DNA from: Candidatus Parvarchaeota archaeon
GTDB lineage: Archaea; Nanobdellota; Nanobdellia; Parvarchaeales; Parvarchaeaceae
Assembly: GCA_023378865.1 (NCBI GenBank)
Contig: JAMCSP010000017.1
Location: 1 to 50,355 of the forward strand
Reading direction: 5' to 3'
Length of the DNA stretch: 50,355 nt
Under the pieces are notes generated by a model. It made no database searches. It was given only the letters and a program-made list of their open reading frames with translations, and was not told where the DNA came from. The position numbers were made by a program, and so were the translations under genes. Below, in pieces: positions 18,989 to 28,460 of the stretch. How positions within the stretch are numbered: position 1 is the stretch's first letter; each line of letters starts with the position of its first letter.

Positions 18989-19930
18989 CTATTTTAGACT
19001 GGCCAAAAATGCAAGAAAGGCCTGAAATTGTATAAATGGCGTTGCGCCTTCAACTATCCTGTAATCAGTCTCCGCAAGCTTCTCGAAAACGTAATTTTTT
19101 ACCTTATCATTCACTATATCAGTAGTTGAGATTATGTTAAAAATTGAAATCAAAAGCTCTTTCATGTTTATTCCGCTGTCTATTATTTCCGAAAATATTT
19201 CTCTGGATTTTTTGAAATCTCCAGACAATGCAACTTTTAGCCCTTCCATTGTCTTTGATACGTCCATTAAACCGCTGCTTTGAAGAACCGTTTTTGCGTC
19301 TATCTCTTTGGAAACGTTTGAAAGAGACTGCATAAGATTCACAAGAGTTCTCAAATCTCCTCTTGAAACATAGTCCAATGCATCCATGGCTTCGCTGTCA
19401 ATCTCTAATTTCTCACTTTCTGCAATTCTTTTTATAAATTTGTGTACATCTTCTTTCGAAAGCGGCTGGAACCTCAGAATCGCGCATCTTGACTGTAAGG
19501 GCTCTATTATGTTACTTTGGTAGTTAACGCTGAATATAAACCTGCAGGTTGCACTGTATTCCTCCATCATTCTACGCAGTGCCTGCTGAGCCTCCTGCGT
19601 TAACGAGTCGGCCTCATCAAAAAGAATTATCTTAAACGGCGCATCTATCGGCTTTGTCCTTGCAAATTCCTTCACTTTGCCCTGTATAACGCTTAACTTT
19701 CTGTCATCAGATGCATTTAATTCAATAAAATTCTGATTCCATTCCTGATCAAATACTGCTTTTGCTAACACAACTGCAGAAGTTGTTTTGCCAACGCCAG
19801 GCGGGCCGGATAATATCATGTGCTGTATCTCTTTTTTCTCAGCCATAGCCTTTAATTTCGCTACTATGTCTGCCTGTCCTATTATTTCATCAAAGGACTG
19901 TGGTCTATATTTCTCTATCCAGAGGGCCAT
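18989..19930 (-). CDS. rfcS: Replication factor C small subunit
   Basis: WIEKYRPQSFDEIIGQ, GPPGVGKTT, LFDEADSLTQEAQQALRRMMEEYSATCRFIFSVNYQSNIIEPLQSRCAILRF. Confidence 0.96.
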   Translation of the reverse strand: MALWIEKYRPQSFDEIIGQADIVAKLKAMAEKKEIQHMILSGPPGVGKTTSAVVLAKAVFDQEWNQNFIELNASDDRKLSVIQGKVKEFARTKPIDAPFKIILFDEADSLTQEAQQALRRMMEEYSATCRFIFSVNYQSNIIEPLQSRCAILRFQPLSKEDVHKFIKRIAESEKLEIDSEAMDALDYVSRGDLRTLVNLMQSLSNVSKEIDAKTVLQSSGLMDVSKTMEGLKVALSGDFKKSREIFSEIIDSGINMKELLISIFNIISTTDIVNDKVKNYVFEKLAETDYRIVEGATPFIQFQAFLAFLASLK

Positions 19931-19932
19931 AA

Positions 19933-20643
19933 TTATATATCTGCGAAAAGCTCCGCAGACGGATAAACTACTATGCCAGTTGATTTTATATCCAAAGGTA
20001 TGTATTTTGTCAAATGATCTGTAGCTCTCATTTTTATTATCCTGAGTGCTCTTATAAATGAATTCTGTTTTTCTACCATATAAAGGGCTATTACCCCATC
20101 TGATGCAAACTCTTCAACTCCAAAAGAAGAAAGCTTGTTTTCACCGTAAGGCATCTCTCCTATAAAAATGGCAGTACAGCTCCTTGCTTTTATTATGCTT
20201 GAAAGCTCTATTATCGCCTTTCTTATAGACATTATATCAGAAAAGAACATCTGCAAGTAAGTTATTGAGTCAATTATCAGGCGCTGTGCGCCCATTGCAT
20301 CAAGTTCGGAAGAAACGACTTCCTTCATAGAATCATAATCAACCAAGGGTATGGTTACTATCTTTATTATACCGTTATCAACGTATTCCTTAAGCTTTGG
20401 ATCAAACAGCATAAACTGGGAAACTAAATCCTCAGGACTTTCTTCCAATGTAAAGTAAAGCCCTTTTTCGCCTTTTTTGGCTCCATCCGCTAAAAATTGC
20501 AGCGAAAAAGTAGTTTTACCTGCACCCGGCGTTCCTGTAAGAAACACTACGCTATTCTTTGGAAATCCTCCTTTCAAAGCTTCATCTAATCCAGGTATGC
20601 CCGTAGATTCTCTTTCCACATTGTTTCCGTTTTCCTTTTCCAT
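19933..20643 (-). CDS. KaiC-like RecA-superfamily ATPase
   Basis: GIPGLDEALKGGFPKNSVVFLTGTPGAGKTTFSLQFLADGAKKGEKGLYFTLEESPEDL. Confidence 0.88.
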   Translation of the reverse strand: MEKENGNNVERESTGIPGLDEALKGGFPKNSVVFLTGTPGAGKTTFSLQFLADGAKKGEKGLYFTLEESPEDLVSQFMLFDPKLKEYVDNGIIKIVTIPLVDYDSMKEVVSSELDAMGAQRLIIDSITYLQMFFSDIMSIRKAIIELSSIIKARSCTAIFIGEMPYGENKLSSFGVEEFASDGVIALYMVEKQNSFIRALRIIKMRATDHLTKYIPLDIKSTGIVVYPSAELFADI

Positions 20644-21515
20644 TATCCCTCTAATATCATGTCACCCATCAGCTGATACTTTACTCTTATAAGAGAATTC
20701 TGACTAAGTATCTTAGCCCATTTTTCAATTAAATCTTTGCTAACATTTAAAGATTGCGCAGCCTGTGAAGTTGTAATTGAGTGCTTCTCTTTGACTAATG
20801 AAAGCAGTTTATTCAGAGGGTTATTTAAAATTTCATCTGGTGGTTCTTCTGCCGCTTTTCCAGGCGTTTTACCAAAATTAGTTGTTTCAAATATCTTCTT
20901 CTGCATTTCGGACTGAGAGCTCATTTCGCTTGCCGGAGAAATCGCTTCCAGAGGTGAAATATTCTTTTTTTCTTCTTTGTTAATAATGTTTACCTTGGTC
21001 GGCATTGCAGATTGTATCTTATTTAATTTAGCCTCTTTTTCTTCAATAGAAACCTTATTTTCAGCCTGCTTTTCAGGCTGAGCGACTATTACTTTGCTTT
21101 CTTCTATTTCGCCTGGCTTATAATTTGGCTTAGAAGTCAATTCATGTGCAATTTTATTGATTTTTTCTTCCTGTGCACTTTCTGCTTTTGCAGTTTCTTT
21201 TAAAATTGGGTGTATTACGTTCTGCTTATCAGTGCTTTCCTGTTGCTGCTGAAGTTTTTTGTCTATTCCAAACAAAGGTATCCTTTTCCCTGGCGATAAC
21301 TTTTCCTCTTGATTTACTTTTTGAATTACGGGGCTAACAGTTGCCTTCTCCCTTGTTTCTGCAAGGCTTATCTGTGGTATTTCCGGCAGTTCAACTCCCA
21401 AAGAAGAAGCTGCTCTAAATAAAGAGCTGTTTATCAACGAAACATCAGAATAAATCTTGTAAGATGTGTCTAAGATATTCTGTGCTACCTGCTTTAAGCT
21501 ACTGCTATTGTCCAT
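20643..21515 (-). CDS. Low-complexity/linker protein with C-terminal winged-HTH-like domain
   Basis: C-terminus LLSLVKEKHSITTSQAAQSLNVSKDLIEKWAKILSQNSLIRVKYQLMGDMILEG; overlaps KaiC gene by 1 nt. Confidence 0.65.
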   Translation of the reverse strand: MDNSSSLKQVAQNILDTSYKIYSDVSLINSSLFRAASSLGVELPEIPQISLAETREKATVSPVIQKVNQEEKLSPGKRIPLFGIDKKLQQQQESTDKQNVIHPILKETAKAESAQEEKINKIAHELTSKPNYKPGEIEESKVIVAQPEKQAENKVSIEEKEAKLNKIQSAMPTKVNIINKEEKKNISPLEAISPASEMSSQSEMQKKIFETTNFGKTPGKAAEEPPDEILNNPLNKLLSLVKEKHSITTSQAAQSLNVSKDLIEKWAKILSQNSLIRVKYQLMGDMILEG

Positions 21516-21598
21516 ACTTATTAATGCAAATTAAAGGCTTAAATATATTTATCATTTTTGAAGCCAGGCTAAAAACGTAAAAAATTACAATAATTAAT

Positions 21599-23089
21599 TT
21601 AACTCACTATTTTACAGCTACCTGATAAACAGTATTCATTTGTATAACTCAACGAGTTAATTTTAGACTCCAACTCAGAGATATAAGAAAGACTGCATAC
21701 TGGAGCAGTATTATTTATAACACTACAAATCTGTGCTGTAAGTATGTTTGCCGCACCTAATTCTGTTTCTCCCAATGAACCTGAAGTTGGATTTTCTATT
21801 GAATTAAGTATATCCTGATGAGTACTGTATGCTGGATTTAATACTCCTGTAGAACTAAGATACGTTCCGGCATTAATACTCGCACCATCAAATACATATT
21901 TGTTATTGATATCAAAGAAAGGCACTCCTCCAACAAAGAAATTCTGTATACCGAAACCAGCTCCTGATAAAATATTAGAGCTAGTTGAATTAAAATCGTG
22001 CATTCCCAAAACGTAAACATCTGAATAGATAACTGGATTTATTTGCTCTATACCAGTCGTATTTATTAAAAACGACCCGCCCATTTCATCTAAGGGTTCA
22101 AAATTTATGTACTTTGAAGTGTAATACGCACCGGTTACAAAAGGCTCAGGATTAGCATCCCCATAAGGTGCCTGGCCACCCCCTATAGCAGGTTGTGCAG
22201 TCGACTCTTTAAATATAGAACTCGAAAAATTGAACATTAATGTAGGAACATTTGCATCACTTGTAGCAGATCTGTCATAAAATAACTTTGAAAAGTTTCC
22301 AAATCTTGAAAGAGCGATTGCTATGGCCCAACGCATGCCCGCACAGAATGGGCAACCTTGTGCCCCAATATAAACAAATGTCGGCTTTCCGCCCTGGCTT
22401 ATTGAATAATTGGAAAAATTGGAGGGAACGGTTATGGGGACTATATCGTAATTGCTACCATTATCGTAGACTAAAACATAAAATCCAGGAGACGGACCAC
22501 TATTGCCAACACCTGCTTTTTCGTATATAAAATTGCCCGCAACCTGCTGTGCTCCAATCTTTGCTAATTGACTGCTTAAATCAGATAAACCATTGATGTA
22601 GGTTGATCCCAAAGACTGACCGTCAGGCCCCAAAAAGAATGCACCGGAAGCATTTGCGTTAACAGACGGCTTTAAAGAAGATACTGATGAAGATGAAAAT
22701 ATATGCAAACCAAATACTAAAATCAATAAAACTACTACAATTACTGCCAAACCTATTACAATAAAAGGGAGAAAGCTCCTATTAGAGTTACTTTGTACTT
22801 TTTGCGATGGATTAGAACTACTGCCTTTTAACTTTTCATTTTCCTCTCTTAATCTCTGTAGCTCTTTCAGTCTTTCATTCTCTTTCCTAAGTTTTTCAAG
22901 CTCGTCGTCATTGGAATTGCTGCCGGCATCTACTTTCCTTTCTTCTGTCTTATTTTGAGTATTCTGCTTCAAATCAGAGGTATTCTCACTGTTATTATCA
23001 ACGGCTACTGCCTTTTCCGGCTGCAAATCCTTATTTATGTTCTCATTGCCTGCTGGATTAGCACTGTGTTCTTTGTCTTCATCTGGCAT
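21599..23089 (-). CDS. Membrane-anchored DUF929-like protein with CPFC thioredoxin-like motif
   Basis: Charged coiled coil, one TM segment (FLPFIVIGLAVIVVVLLILVFGL), then GKPTFVYIGAQGCPFCAGMRWAIAIALSRFGNFSKL. Confidence 0.75.
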   Translation of the reverse strand: MPDEDKEHSANPAGNENINKDLQPEKAVAVDNNSENTSDLKQNTQNKTEERKVDAGSNSNDDELEKLRKENERLKELQRLREENEKLKGSSSNPSQKVQSNSNRSFLPFIVIGLAVIVVVLLILVFGLHIFSSSSVSSLKPSVNANASGAFFLGPDGQSLGSTYINGLSDLSSQLAKIGAQQVAGNFIYEKAGVGNSGPSPGFYVLVYDNGSNYDIVPITVPSNFSNYSISQGGKPTFVYIGAQGCPFCAGMRWAIAIALSRFGNFSKLFYDRSATSDANVPTLMFNFSSSIFKESTAQPAIGGGQAPYGDANPEPFVTGAYYTSKYINFEPLDEMGGSFLINTTGIEQINPVIYSDVYVLGMHDFNSTSSNILSGAGFGIQNFFVGGVPFFDINNKYVFDGASINAGTYLSSTGVLNPAYSTHQDILNSIENPTSGSLGETELGAANILTAQICSVINNTAPVCSLSYISELESKINSLSYTNEYCLSGSCKIVS

Positions 23090-23122
23090 TTTTATGTTAA
23101 TACCTGTCTGCTTAAATAAATT

Positions 23123-23419
23123 GCGGTATTGAATAGCCCGTTTTTTGTCATCCCTCTACCTTTGTTCAAAGGCTTCTCAGTTGGATGCAACAACATTCGA
23201 CTAAGCGCCGGAATACCGGTTTGCACCCTGAAGGTCTGCCGTTTCATCCTCTTTTCAGCAATCAGCTTTCGCATCATATCTTTGCACTGAAAACAGGTAT
23301 CGTTTCTGCTCAGTTGCCTGCCTTTTACAGCAATGCATTACTGCACTTCAGTTTTAAAGGTGAACGGACTTCCTCCCTCAACTTATTGAAAGCCAAGGGT
23401 CTGTTGTATACAATACCGC
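23123..23419 (-). ncRNA. rnpB: RNase P RNA
   Basis: P1 closure GCGGTATTG (RC of 23411-23419) / CAATACCGC (RC of 23123-23131). RC contains GGGAGGAAGTCCG (CR-I), CAGAAACGATACCT, AGGGTGCAAACCGG and ACAAAAAACGGGCTA (CR-V-like), in the expected order. Confidence 0.9.
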
Positions 23420-23454
23420 TAATATATATAGCAATCTGCATTTAATAAATTATC

Positions 23455-23745
23455 ATGGAAGTAAAAATCTTAGATGATAAAGACCTTAAGAAAGATGAAA
23501 GGCTTTACATAAAAGGCATAAGACTAATAAATTCGGTGAAAATAGACTATAAAACGCAAAAGCACGTTTCTTTTCTCGTACAGGGAGATAATGAACTGCA
23601 TAACGTAATGTACTTTGACGAAAAACCGCAGGATAAAAAATGGCAATGTGATTGCAAGTGGTATACCCTTCAGGATAAACTATGCTCCCATATAATTGCC
23701 GTAAATCTGGCAATAAAAAACGGAAAATTAAAAATAGATCAGTAA
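23455..23745 (+). CDS. SWIM zinc-finger protein
   Basis: WQCDCKWYTLQDKLCSHIIAVNLAI (CxCx(n)CxH). Confidence 0.82.
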   Translation: MEVKILDDKDLKKDERLYIKGIRLINSVKIDYKTQKHVSFLVQGDNELHNVMYFDEKPQDKKWQCDCKWYTLQDKLCSHIIAVNLAIKNGKLKIDQ

Positions 23746-24473
23746 TACAGAGACATGTAGGAAGGAACATTCAAGCCAGTGCCAAACTTTTCCAGCTTTG
23801 CATCTCCTTCCTTTAATTCATTATCATGCCAGTAATCTACTGCTCTCATGAATGCTATTAATCTTTCATTTTTTATCTTATCTAAATTTTTTAGTTCTCC
23901 TTTATCAAAAAGATATATTCTAGAACCGATTATACTATTCTTGTTTATAGTTTGTCTATAAACTATTGTTATCCCCTTGCCTTCTTTTTCGCTATAGAAC
24001 CTTGCCTTCACCGTTTTATTAATATTTTCCTTCCCTTCTTTTACATTTGGATATTCGAAGTACCTTTCAGATTTTATAAGAGAGTAATTATCAAGATTCC
24101 TTTTAGACAGGCCATCATAAACTGAAACATTAAGAAAGGCTAAATCCGGTATAGAATCTTTTTTAGAGAAATTTTCACTGTAAAGTTCGGATGAAACCAC
24201 GTAGGAATTACTCGTTTCTTTCAGTTTTTCCATGTCTACAAGAAATAGATCTAAAGTGTTATCAAGATACGTAAGGTTTTTACTCCCTTTTTTTGAGATT
24301 ATGTGCTTGCTTTCACCCTTATTTTTATACCAGTTAAAAGTATCCATTGACTGAAGAACAGTTAAATCCTCATTTTCTGAGATAAGAGTCAACAATTCTT
24401 CATCCGAAACTGTTATGTAATTTTGTTTTAGAAGTTCATTTAGATTACTCCTTTCATCTTTTGCTATCATCAA
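23739..24473 (-). CDS. Uncharacterised 244-aa protein
   Basis: Complete ORF; no recognised motif. Confidence 0.7.
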   Translation of the reverse strand: MMIAKDERSNLNELLKQNYITVSDEELLTLISENEDLTVLQSMDTFNWYKNKGESKHIISKKGSKNLTYLDNTLDLFLVDMEKLKETSNSYVVSSELYSENFSKKDSIPDLAFLNVSVYDGLSKRNLDNYSLIKSERYFEYPNVKEGKENINKTVKARFYSEKEGKGITIVYRQTINKNSIIGSRIYLFDKGELKNLDKIKNERLIAFMRAVDYWHDNELKEGDAKLEKFGTGLNVPSYMSLYY

Positions 24474-24503
24474 TAAATTTATGAATAAAACAGCTATAAA
24501 TAC

Positions 24504-24974
24504 CTATTTCAAAGAACCTGTACGCAATACCTTGCATATCCAGTCCTTTGGAGCAGACGCATGCTCTACTTCTTTAAGAAGAAGATCTGCTTGTTTTTGA
24601 CTTTCCAGTTTGTCAAGCTCAAGGTAGATATATCCTTCTTCTGCTTCATTGTGGCCTTTTAAGACCCGCATAACCCCCTGTGTTTTCTTTTTTGCGTCCT
24701 CAATTTCATTTATGGAGAGGAGTCTTTTAACTTCACCCAACAATTTCAGTATAGCCCCATGCTCTGCCTCTAATCCCTGTATCCTCAATTTATTTTCTTC
24801 AAATATCTGGGGAAAAAGATATTCCTCCTCCCAGAACATATGATTTCTAAGGGAAGAAACAATTAAATCGAGCTTATCCAGATCAGGCTTTGAACTTAAC
24901 GAAAGCAGGAAATCATTAAGATGTGCATCGATTCTTTCATGGTCCTTAGTCAAAACGCTGTCAAGCATGTTCAA
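24504..24974 (-). CDS. Hemerythrin HHE-domain protein
   Basis: DHERIDAHL...LRNHMFWEEEYLFPQIFE...LEAEHGAI...LKGHNEAEEGYIY. Confidence 0.9.
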   Translation of the reverse strand: MNMLDSVLTKDHERIDAHLNDFLLSLSSKPDLDKLDLIVSSLRNHMFWEEEYLFPQIFEENKLRIQGLEAEHGAILKLLGEVKRLLSINEIEDAKKKTQGVMRVLKGHNEAEEGYIYLELDKLESQKQADLLLKEVEHASAPKDWICKVLRTGSLK

Positions 24975-25254
24975 TTAATGAAAGCCAAACTATTTAACTT
25001 TTACAGATAAATCGTTATTTTTTTAAAACATAATACTAAAAAACCATAATGTATAATTGATTATACTATAACCAGAAGTATAAAAACAATGGTTCTTGGA
25101 GGATTGGAAGGAGAAGAGCTATTCCTTGTAGATTAACTGATACTGGAAAAGCATGGCTTCATTCAATATCACTTGCACAGATTGCGACAAAGATTAACAG
25201 CAGATAGATTTTGAGAAAATGAATCTATCTTTGAAACTCCCTATAAAATTAATA

Positions 25255-25328
25255 TGCCCTCGCCAGGATTTGAACCTGGGTGCCCGGTTTAGGAAACCGG
25301 TATTCTGTCCAAGCTAAACTACGAGGGC
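25255..25328 (-). tRNA. tRNA-Arg(CCT)
   Basis: RC GCCCTCG...CCGGT-TTCCTAA-ACCGG...CCAGGTTCAAATCCTGG CGAGGGC-A. Confidence 0.93.
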
Positions 25329-25413
25329 TATTCAAAATCTAAAGCTTTTTTAGATTAAATCATTTAGGTTTAAAACTATAAATATTATACTTTATCATAT
25401 CTCTTTATTGTTT

Positions 25414-26076
25414 ATGGCAGGAAATAATCCTTTTATAAGTATAACATACTCGGAAAATGATATCATAGTCGATAGAGTAAATGAGAGAATAGAACTGTTG
25501 ATACTTATAAACGAAGCAATGGAGCATGGCGGCATAGTAGTACTGGAAGGAGCGCCTGGCATGGGAAAAAGCACGTTGCTAAATGCTACTGAAAAAGAGC
25601 TTAAGAAATCAAAGAATATAGATGTTATAAGGGAGGAATTCACCCCTGCGGTTTATAATAAGATAAGAAGCCTGGACATTAATCCCGCAAAAAAGTTAGT
25701 AATAGAACTTGATGATTTCAATAACGTAGAGATGCTTGACAAAATGAGCCAGCAGAGAGTTATCGATCTCTTGTATAATTTAAGCCAGAAAATTGCGGTT
25801 TTAATAGTTGAAAACAGAGAGGATGGCATTGAAAAAGAGCTTAAAGCACAGAGCAAACAATTCAAAAAATATAATCTTGACGGGCTTTCAAAGGAAGACT
25901 TAAAACAGATAATAATAAACAGACTGAATTCAGTAAGATCTACTAAATCCGATTCTCTTGAGCCTTTTACTGAAGTAGAGTATGAAAAGATATACAAGAA
26001 GGCAAGGGGAAACCCAAGGATTGCACTGCTTATATGTTCTGCTTTATACGACCAGAAAACAAATAGTATAATATAA
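25414..26076 (+). CDS. AAA/STAND-type P-loop ATPase (~220 aa)
   Basis: IVVLEGAPGMGKSTLLNATEKEL; KLVIELDDFNNV; ATG 25414 preferred over the TTG at 25408 in the track. Confidence 0.75.
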   Translation: MAGNNPFISITYSENDIIVDRVNERIELLILINEAMEHGGIVVLEGAPGMGKSTLLNATEKELKKSKNIDVIREEFTPAVYNKIRSLDINPAKKLVIELDDFNNVEMLDKMSQQRVIDLLYNLSQKIAVLIVENREDGIEKELKAQSKQFKKYNLDGLSKEDLKQIIINRLNSVRSTKSDSLEPFTEVEYEKIYKKARGNPRIALLICSALYDQKTNSII

Positions 26077-26094
26077 GGAATAATTAAAAGAGGT

Positions 26095-26970
26095 ATGAAA
26101 ACAAACATTAAAATAGCCATGCTGCTCCTGGCTATATTTACAATAGTCCTCATAGCAAGCAGTTTTTTTGCAGGTGTAAATCTGAAATTATTTTCAGTGA
26201 TTTCGCTGCAAACTGGGATAAACTATAATGTAACTTCTCCGGTTTACTATTTAATATATATAATAATCGCGGGTTTGCTGATACCGACTGCAATAATATT
26301 GCTGCTTGTAAAATACAAAAAAATAAAGGTAATAAATATTATTATCATGCTTTTGTTTTTGTTTGTGATGTATGCCTTCTCGGACATGCTCCTTCTGGAT
26401 ATATATGTTTTTCCATTACACGGCAACCTAAATTCTAACGGGAGTTTACTTGCCATTTTTTCGCTATTAGTCTATATTCTGCCGGTCATATTTACAGTGT
26501 ATTACTTTAAATATGCAGGAAAATACGCAAAAGACGTTTTAAATGTAATTTTGTTTGTATCGATCTCTGCGATTATATCATTGTACTTAAACATAATAAC
26601 CGCATTGATACTTATTGCGATAATAAGCGTTTATGATTATATCTCTGTTTTTATAACAAAGCACATGCTGACACTCGCGAAGGCATTTTCCGGTAATTCA
26701 TTCGGAGGCATATCCTTGATGGCTAGAAAGGCAAAGAAACAGGAGATATTTCTTGGAGGTGGTGACATGGCATTTCCCGCAATTCTTGCAGACGAATTCT
26801 TTCTCCATTATAATCTTCTTTCAGGCACATTTGCAATAATCGGCGCAGTAATTGGATTATCAGTAATACTGTTCTTAGGCAAGAAAGGAAAGGCTTATCC
26901 TGCAATGGCTGCTATCGGGCCTATGCAGTTCGCTCTTCTGGGGTTATATTTTCTTATAAGATTTATCTGA
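26095..26970 (+). CDS. Presenilin/signal peptide peptidase-like intramembrane aspartyl protease
   Basis: Polytopic; ISVYDYISVFITKHM (YD), FLGGGDMAFPAIL (GxGD), AYPAMAAIGP (PAL-like). Confidence 0.85.
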   Translation: MKTNIKIAMLLLAIFTIVLIASSFFAGVNLKLFSVISLQTGINYNVTSPVYYLIYIIIAGLLIPTAIILLLVKYKKIKVINIIIMLLFLFVMYAFSDMLLLDIYVFPLHGNLNSNGSLLAIFSLLVYILPVIFTVYYFKYAGKYAKDVLNVILFVSISAIISLYLNIITALILIAIISVYDYISVFITKHMLTLAKAFSGNSFGGISLMARKAKKQEIFLGGGDMAFPAILADEFFLHYNLLSGTFAIIGAVIGLSVILFLGKKGKAYPAMAAIGPMQFALLGLYFLIRFI

Positions 26971-27015
26971 TATAACAGCGTTATATATTTAAACTAGCAT
27001 TGAATTAAAAAACAA

Positions 27016-27321
27016 GTGGAAGTTAACGTAAAAGAAGAAGATGTGATAAAAGGACTAAAACAGTGCTTTGATCCGGAGATACCTGCGAATATCTATGATC
27101 TTGGATTAGTATACAAAATAGAGATAACTGGAACGGAGGTCAAAATAACAATGACCTTAACTTCTCCTTTCTGCCCGGTTACAGATTATCTGGTAGAAGA
27201 TATAAAGGGAAAAGTAATGGACTTTTCCGGTGCTACAAAGGTAGATTTAGATATAACATTCGATCCGCCCTGGACTAAGGACAGAATGACTGATGAAGCA
27301 AGAGCAGAATTGGGGATATAA
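27016..27321 (+). CDS. MIP18/DUF59 family Fe-S assembly protein (GTG start)
   Basis: CFDPEIPANIYDLGLVYKIEI...TMTLTSPFCPVTDYLVEDI. Confidence 0.88.
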   Translation: MEVNVKEEDVIKGLKQCFDPEIPANIYDLGLVYKIEITGTEVKITMTLTSPFCPVTDYLVEDIKGKVMDFSGATKVDLDITFDPPWTKDRMTDEARAELGI

Positions 27322-27354
27322 ACTTTAACTGCTCTTTAATTTATTTTTAAGAGA

Positions 27355-28458
27355 TTAATCCAAAAAATCCTTGTCTTTGAGCTTTTCAGGTAAATATGTC
27401 TCAGTCATAAATGAAAGCCCCTTTGCAGTAAATGCATCTAGCTCAACCTTTGCTCCTAATTTCTCCATCTTACTAAGTTCTTCCATCCATTTTTTATTGT
27501 TTTTAAACCATTCATAATTCTTAATCTGCTTTATCCTTGCTATATCAACGTCCTTGAACTTTATCAGGTGTCTCCTTAATCCGTATTTATCTATGTCCTC
27601 CATTGTCAATCCCATAAACTTTGCTTCCGGTAATGAAAGCTTATCTGAGACATGCGCTAAAGCTATTGAACCAAATTTAATTGCAGAGTAAATGTAAACT
27701 CCCCATATATCCCCGTCGGTTAAAACGTAAACCGGAAGATTGTGCTCTCTGCTAAGCCTTTGAAGCAGCCTTCTTATCCCTCTTGTTGCCTGCCCCTGGC
27801 TTGCTATTATAACACAATGAAGTTTTTTCCATGCTTTGTCTTCATTAAGCCTGTCCCATATAGTTGCCTTCTCCATGTATATTACGAATTTTGCATCGAC
27901 CTTTTTGAATATAATATCCTCTACATTGCTTGGCACGGCCCATCCGCCGCTTCCCATTTTTGACCAGTCTATTACATCTCCCCTGTCTTCTACTATTACT
28001 TCTCCCGCAACTGCGCCATTCTTATTTGCATTTATGTTCAACTGCTCCCTTGTTAGATCCGTTATGAGCTCTAAATCTTCTATTGCCTTATTGGTCTCTA
28101 CCTGATCATCTACTACATCTATTTTAGTCCCGGGTATTGTACGCCTTACCTGGTAAAAGGCTGACCTTAAACTTGTGTGCTTGTCGCTTTTTATAAGCTC
28201 CCTGCTGACTGCAGCCATTGCCATTGTCTGTATGAACTTTCTGACATGGCCAACGTTTAAAAAATACCTTCTGGACAAACCGCTGCCCAATGTAATCATC
28301 CTGCTCTCTTCATCGTATTTTACGTTTGAAAGGCCCCTTACAGGCAGGGTCAAATAAGGATTCTCTCCTTTCTCTATCTGCTGATAAACATCCTTTCCTA
28401 GTTTTTCAAGTACATTTAACCTTTTTTTCCTAGATTCTTCGATTTCCTTGCTATCCAT
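27355..28458 (-). CDS. top6A: DNA topoisomerase VI subunit A
   Basis: VIIASQGQATRGIRRLLQRLSREHNLPVYVLTDGDIWGVYIYSAIKFGSIALAHVSDKL. Confidence 0.95.
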   Translation of the reverse strand: MDSKEIEESRKKRLNVLEKLGKDVYQQIEKGENPYLTLPVRGLSNVKYDEESRMITLGSGLSRRYFLNVGHVRKFIQTMAMAAVSRELIKSDKHTSLRSAFYQVRRTIPGTKIDVVDDQVETNKAIEDLELITDLTREQLNINANKNGAVAGEVIVEDRGDVIDWSKMGSGGWAVPSNVEDIIFKKVDAKFVIYMEKATIWDRLNEDKAWKKLHCVIIASQGQATRGIRRLLQRLSREHNLPVYVLTDGDIWGVYIYSAIKFGSIALAHVSDKLSLPEAKFMGLTMEDIDKYGLRRHLIKFKDVDIARIKQIKNYEWFKNNKKWMEELSKMEKLGAKVELDAFTAKGLSFMTETYLPEKLKDKDFLD

Positions 28459-28460
28459 AT

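Noticed and set aside
23092-23445. ORFs 23092-23277 (-) and 23185-23445 (+)
   Set aside because: They overlap a recognisable RNase P RNA; the protein sequences show no family features.
25089-25207. Possible short peptides or a pseudogene (e.g. MVLGGLEGEELFLVD*, MASFNITCTDCDKD*, and the frame ...GSWRIGRRRAIPCRLTDTGKAWLHSISLAQIATKINSR*)
   Set aside because: Frames are very short or lack starts and match nothing recognisable. Reported only as a structured intergenic region.
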